Source: a virus. From it: DNA of 32,663 nt. Location: positions 1 to 32,663 of the IMG/VR virus record IMGVR_UViG_3300042521_001055; one strand, given 5' to 3'. Under the pieces are notes generated by a model. It saw only the letters and a program-made list of their open reading frames with translations. It was not told the origin of the DNA and made no database searches. Positions 32,367 to 32,663 of the stretch are shown piece by piece (position 1 is the first letter of the stretch; every line of letters starts with the position of its first letter). A program made the position numbers and the translations under genes.

Positions 32367-32436
32367 TTTCAAACATCCACATCACTAAGGCTGCTACGAT
32401 GATTATCGGAGAAACCAATACTAAGAATATATCCAT
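32356..32436 (-). CDS. Leaderless membrane peptide, 26 aa
   Basis: MDIFLVLVSPIIIVAALVMW then MFENVG. One helix; starts 6 nt after TATAAT and overlaps the next gene by 11 nt. Confidence 0.65.
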   Translation of the reverse strand: MDIFLVLVSPIIIVAALVMWMFENVG

Positions 32437-32442
32437 ATACCT

Positions 32443-32448
32443 ATTATA
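32443..32448 (-). promoter_or_regulatory. Leaderless -10 (TATAAT)
   Basis: Minus-strand TATAAT, 6 nt before ATG 32436. No good -35 at 17 nt. Confidence 0.55.
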
Positions 32449-32475
32449 GCCCATATAGGGGTTTGGAAGCCATTG

Positions 32476-32563
32476 TAGACATACTTGGGAGTGTCTCCCA
32501 TATGTTGTCTAGGGGGAGGTTTGTATAACCTCTATTTTCGGCTCGCTTTGTATCCCGCCGAAA
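32476..32563. other. Three consecutive hairpins
   Basis: TGGGAG-TGT-CTCCCA at 32486-32500 with outer TAGACA/TGTCTA; GAGGTT/AACCTC at 32516-32532; TTTCGGC/GCCGAAA at 32536-32563. All perfect stems. No gene fits here. Confidence 0.5.
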
Positions 32564-32595
32564 TTTAAAACTATTTATATTATCTTAAATAATGA

Positions 32596-32601
32596 TATAA
32601 T
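32596..32601 (+). promoter_or_regulatory. -10 of a near-leaderless promoter
   Basis: TATAAT with 7 nt to ATG 32609. Confidence 0.5.
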
Positions 32602-32608
32602 AATCTTT

Positions 32609-32663
32609 ATGACTCCACAAGACTGGGCTGGACTTGCTTTAACTTGTTTGACAATTTTTGGTA
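32609..32663 (+). CDS. Start of a membrane-type gene (partial)
   Basis: MTPQDWAGLALTCLTIFG runs off the window. Hydrophobic from residue 7, so an N-terminal membrane helix is likely. Nothing more can be said. Confidence 0.6.
   Translation, partial: MTPQDWAGLALTCLTIFG

Overview
The window reads as about 32.7 kb of an AT-rich tailed-phage genome. It has tightly packed small genes with ATGA and TAATG overlaps, tail-fibre type proteins (collagen-like, glycine-rich), three tRNA genes, a HAD phosphatase of the polynucleotide-kinase type, an HNH-type protein, a Gp88-like protein and a DUF932 protein. An actinobacterial host is suggested by a WhiB regulator, an MSMEG_6728-like protein, the pervasive leaderless promoters and many TGTGA-N6-TCACA sites of the CRP/GlxR type. 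The 116-residue protein at 16517 belongs to a type common in aquatic phages, so a freshwater or marine actinobacteriophage is my best inference. This is not proven.

Layout. (1) 1-4224, plus strand: end of a virion gene, head-associated small genes, WhiB, small membrane proteins, XapX-like and holin-like proteins, then a terminator. (2) 4243-10571: a glycan cluster of one plus-strand glycosyltransferase facing a seven-gene minus operon (three more glycosyltransferases, one glycosyltransferase-like protein, two methyltransferases, one sugar epimerase). (3) 10605-14490, mostly minus: tRNA-Arg, tRNA-Met and a run of very small genes, many with Cys pairs or one membrane segment, plus HAD and HNH-like enzymes. 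(4) 14507-16867, plus: tail-fibre module. (5) 16953-18050, minus, then a 0.6 kb non-coding region (18120-18733) beside three DnaA-type boxes spaced 21 bp: an origin candidate. (6) 18734-30600, minus: several short-gene operons separated by complex regulatory intergenic regions. (7) 30600-31091: a divergent control region with iterons and DnaA boxes. (8) 31092-32663: a small plus operon, then mixed-strand small genes.

The most interesting content is regulatory. Four recurring signals stand out. First, eleven promoters place the -10 hexamer exactly 6 nt before ATG, so the mRNAs should be leaderless. Second, eight minus-strand promoters (plus one weak) share a TGTCRG box exactly 10 nt upstream of the -10, in place of a normal -35. 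Third, a composite array (CGGACAT box, TGTGA-N6-TCACA palindrome, paired TTATCCACA boxes spaced 12 or 21 bp) recurs upstream of operons, with the palindrome centre repeatedly 62.5 bp or about one helical turn more from the -10. Fourth, a 25-nt hairpin occurs five times and shows a compensatory base change. Together they suggest a phage regulon coupling replication initiator and host CRP to expression of many micro-protein operons. All functional statements are inferences from reading the sequence; no search was run.
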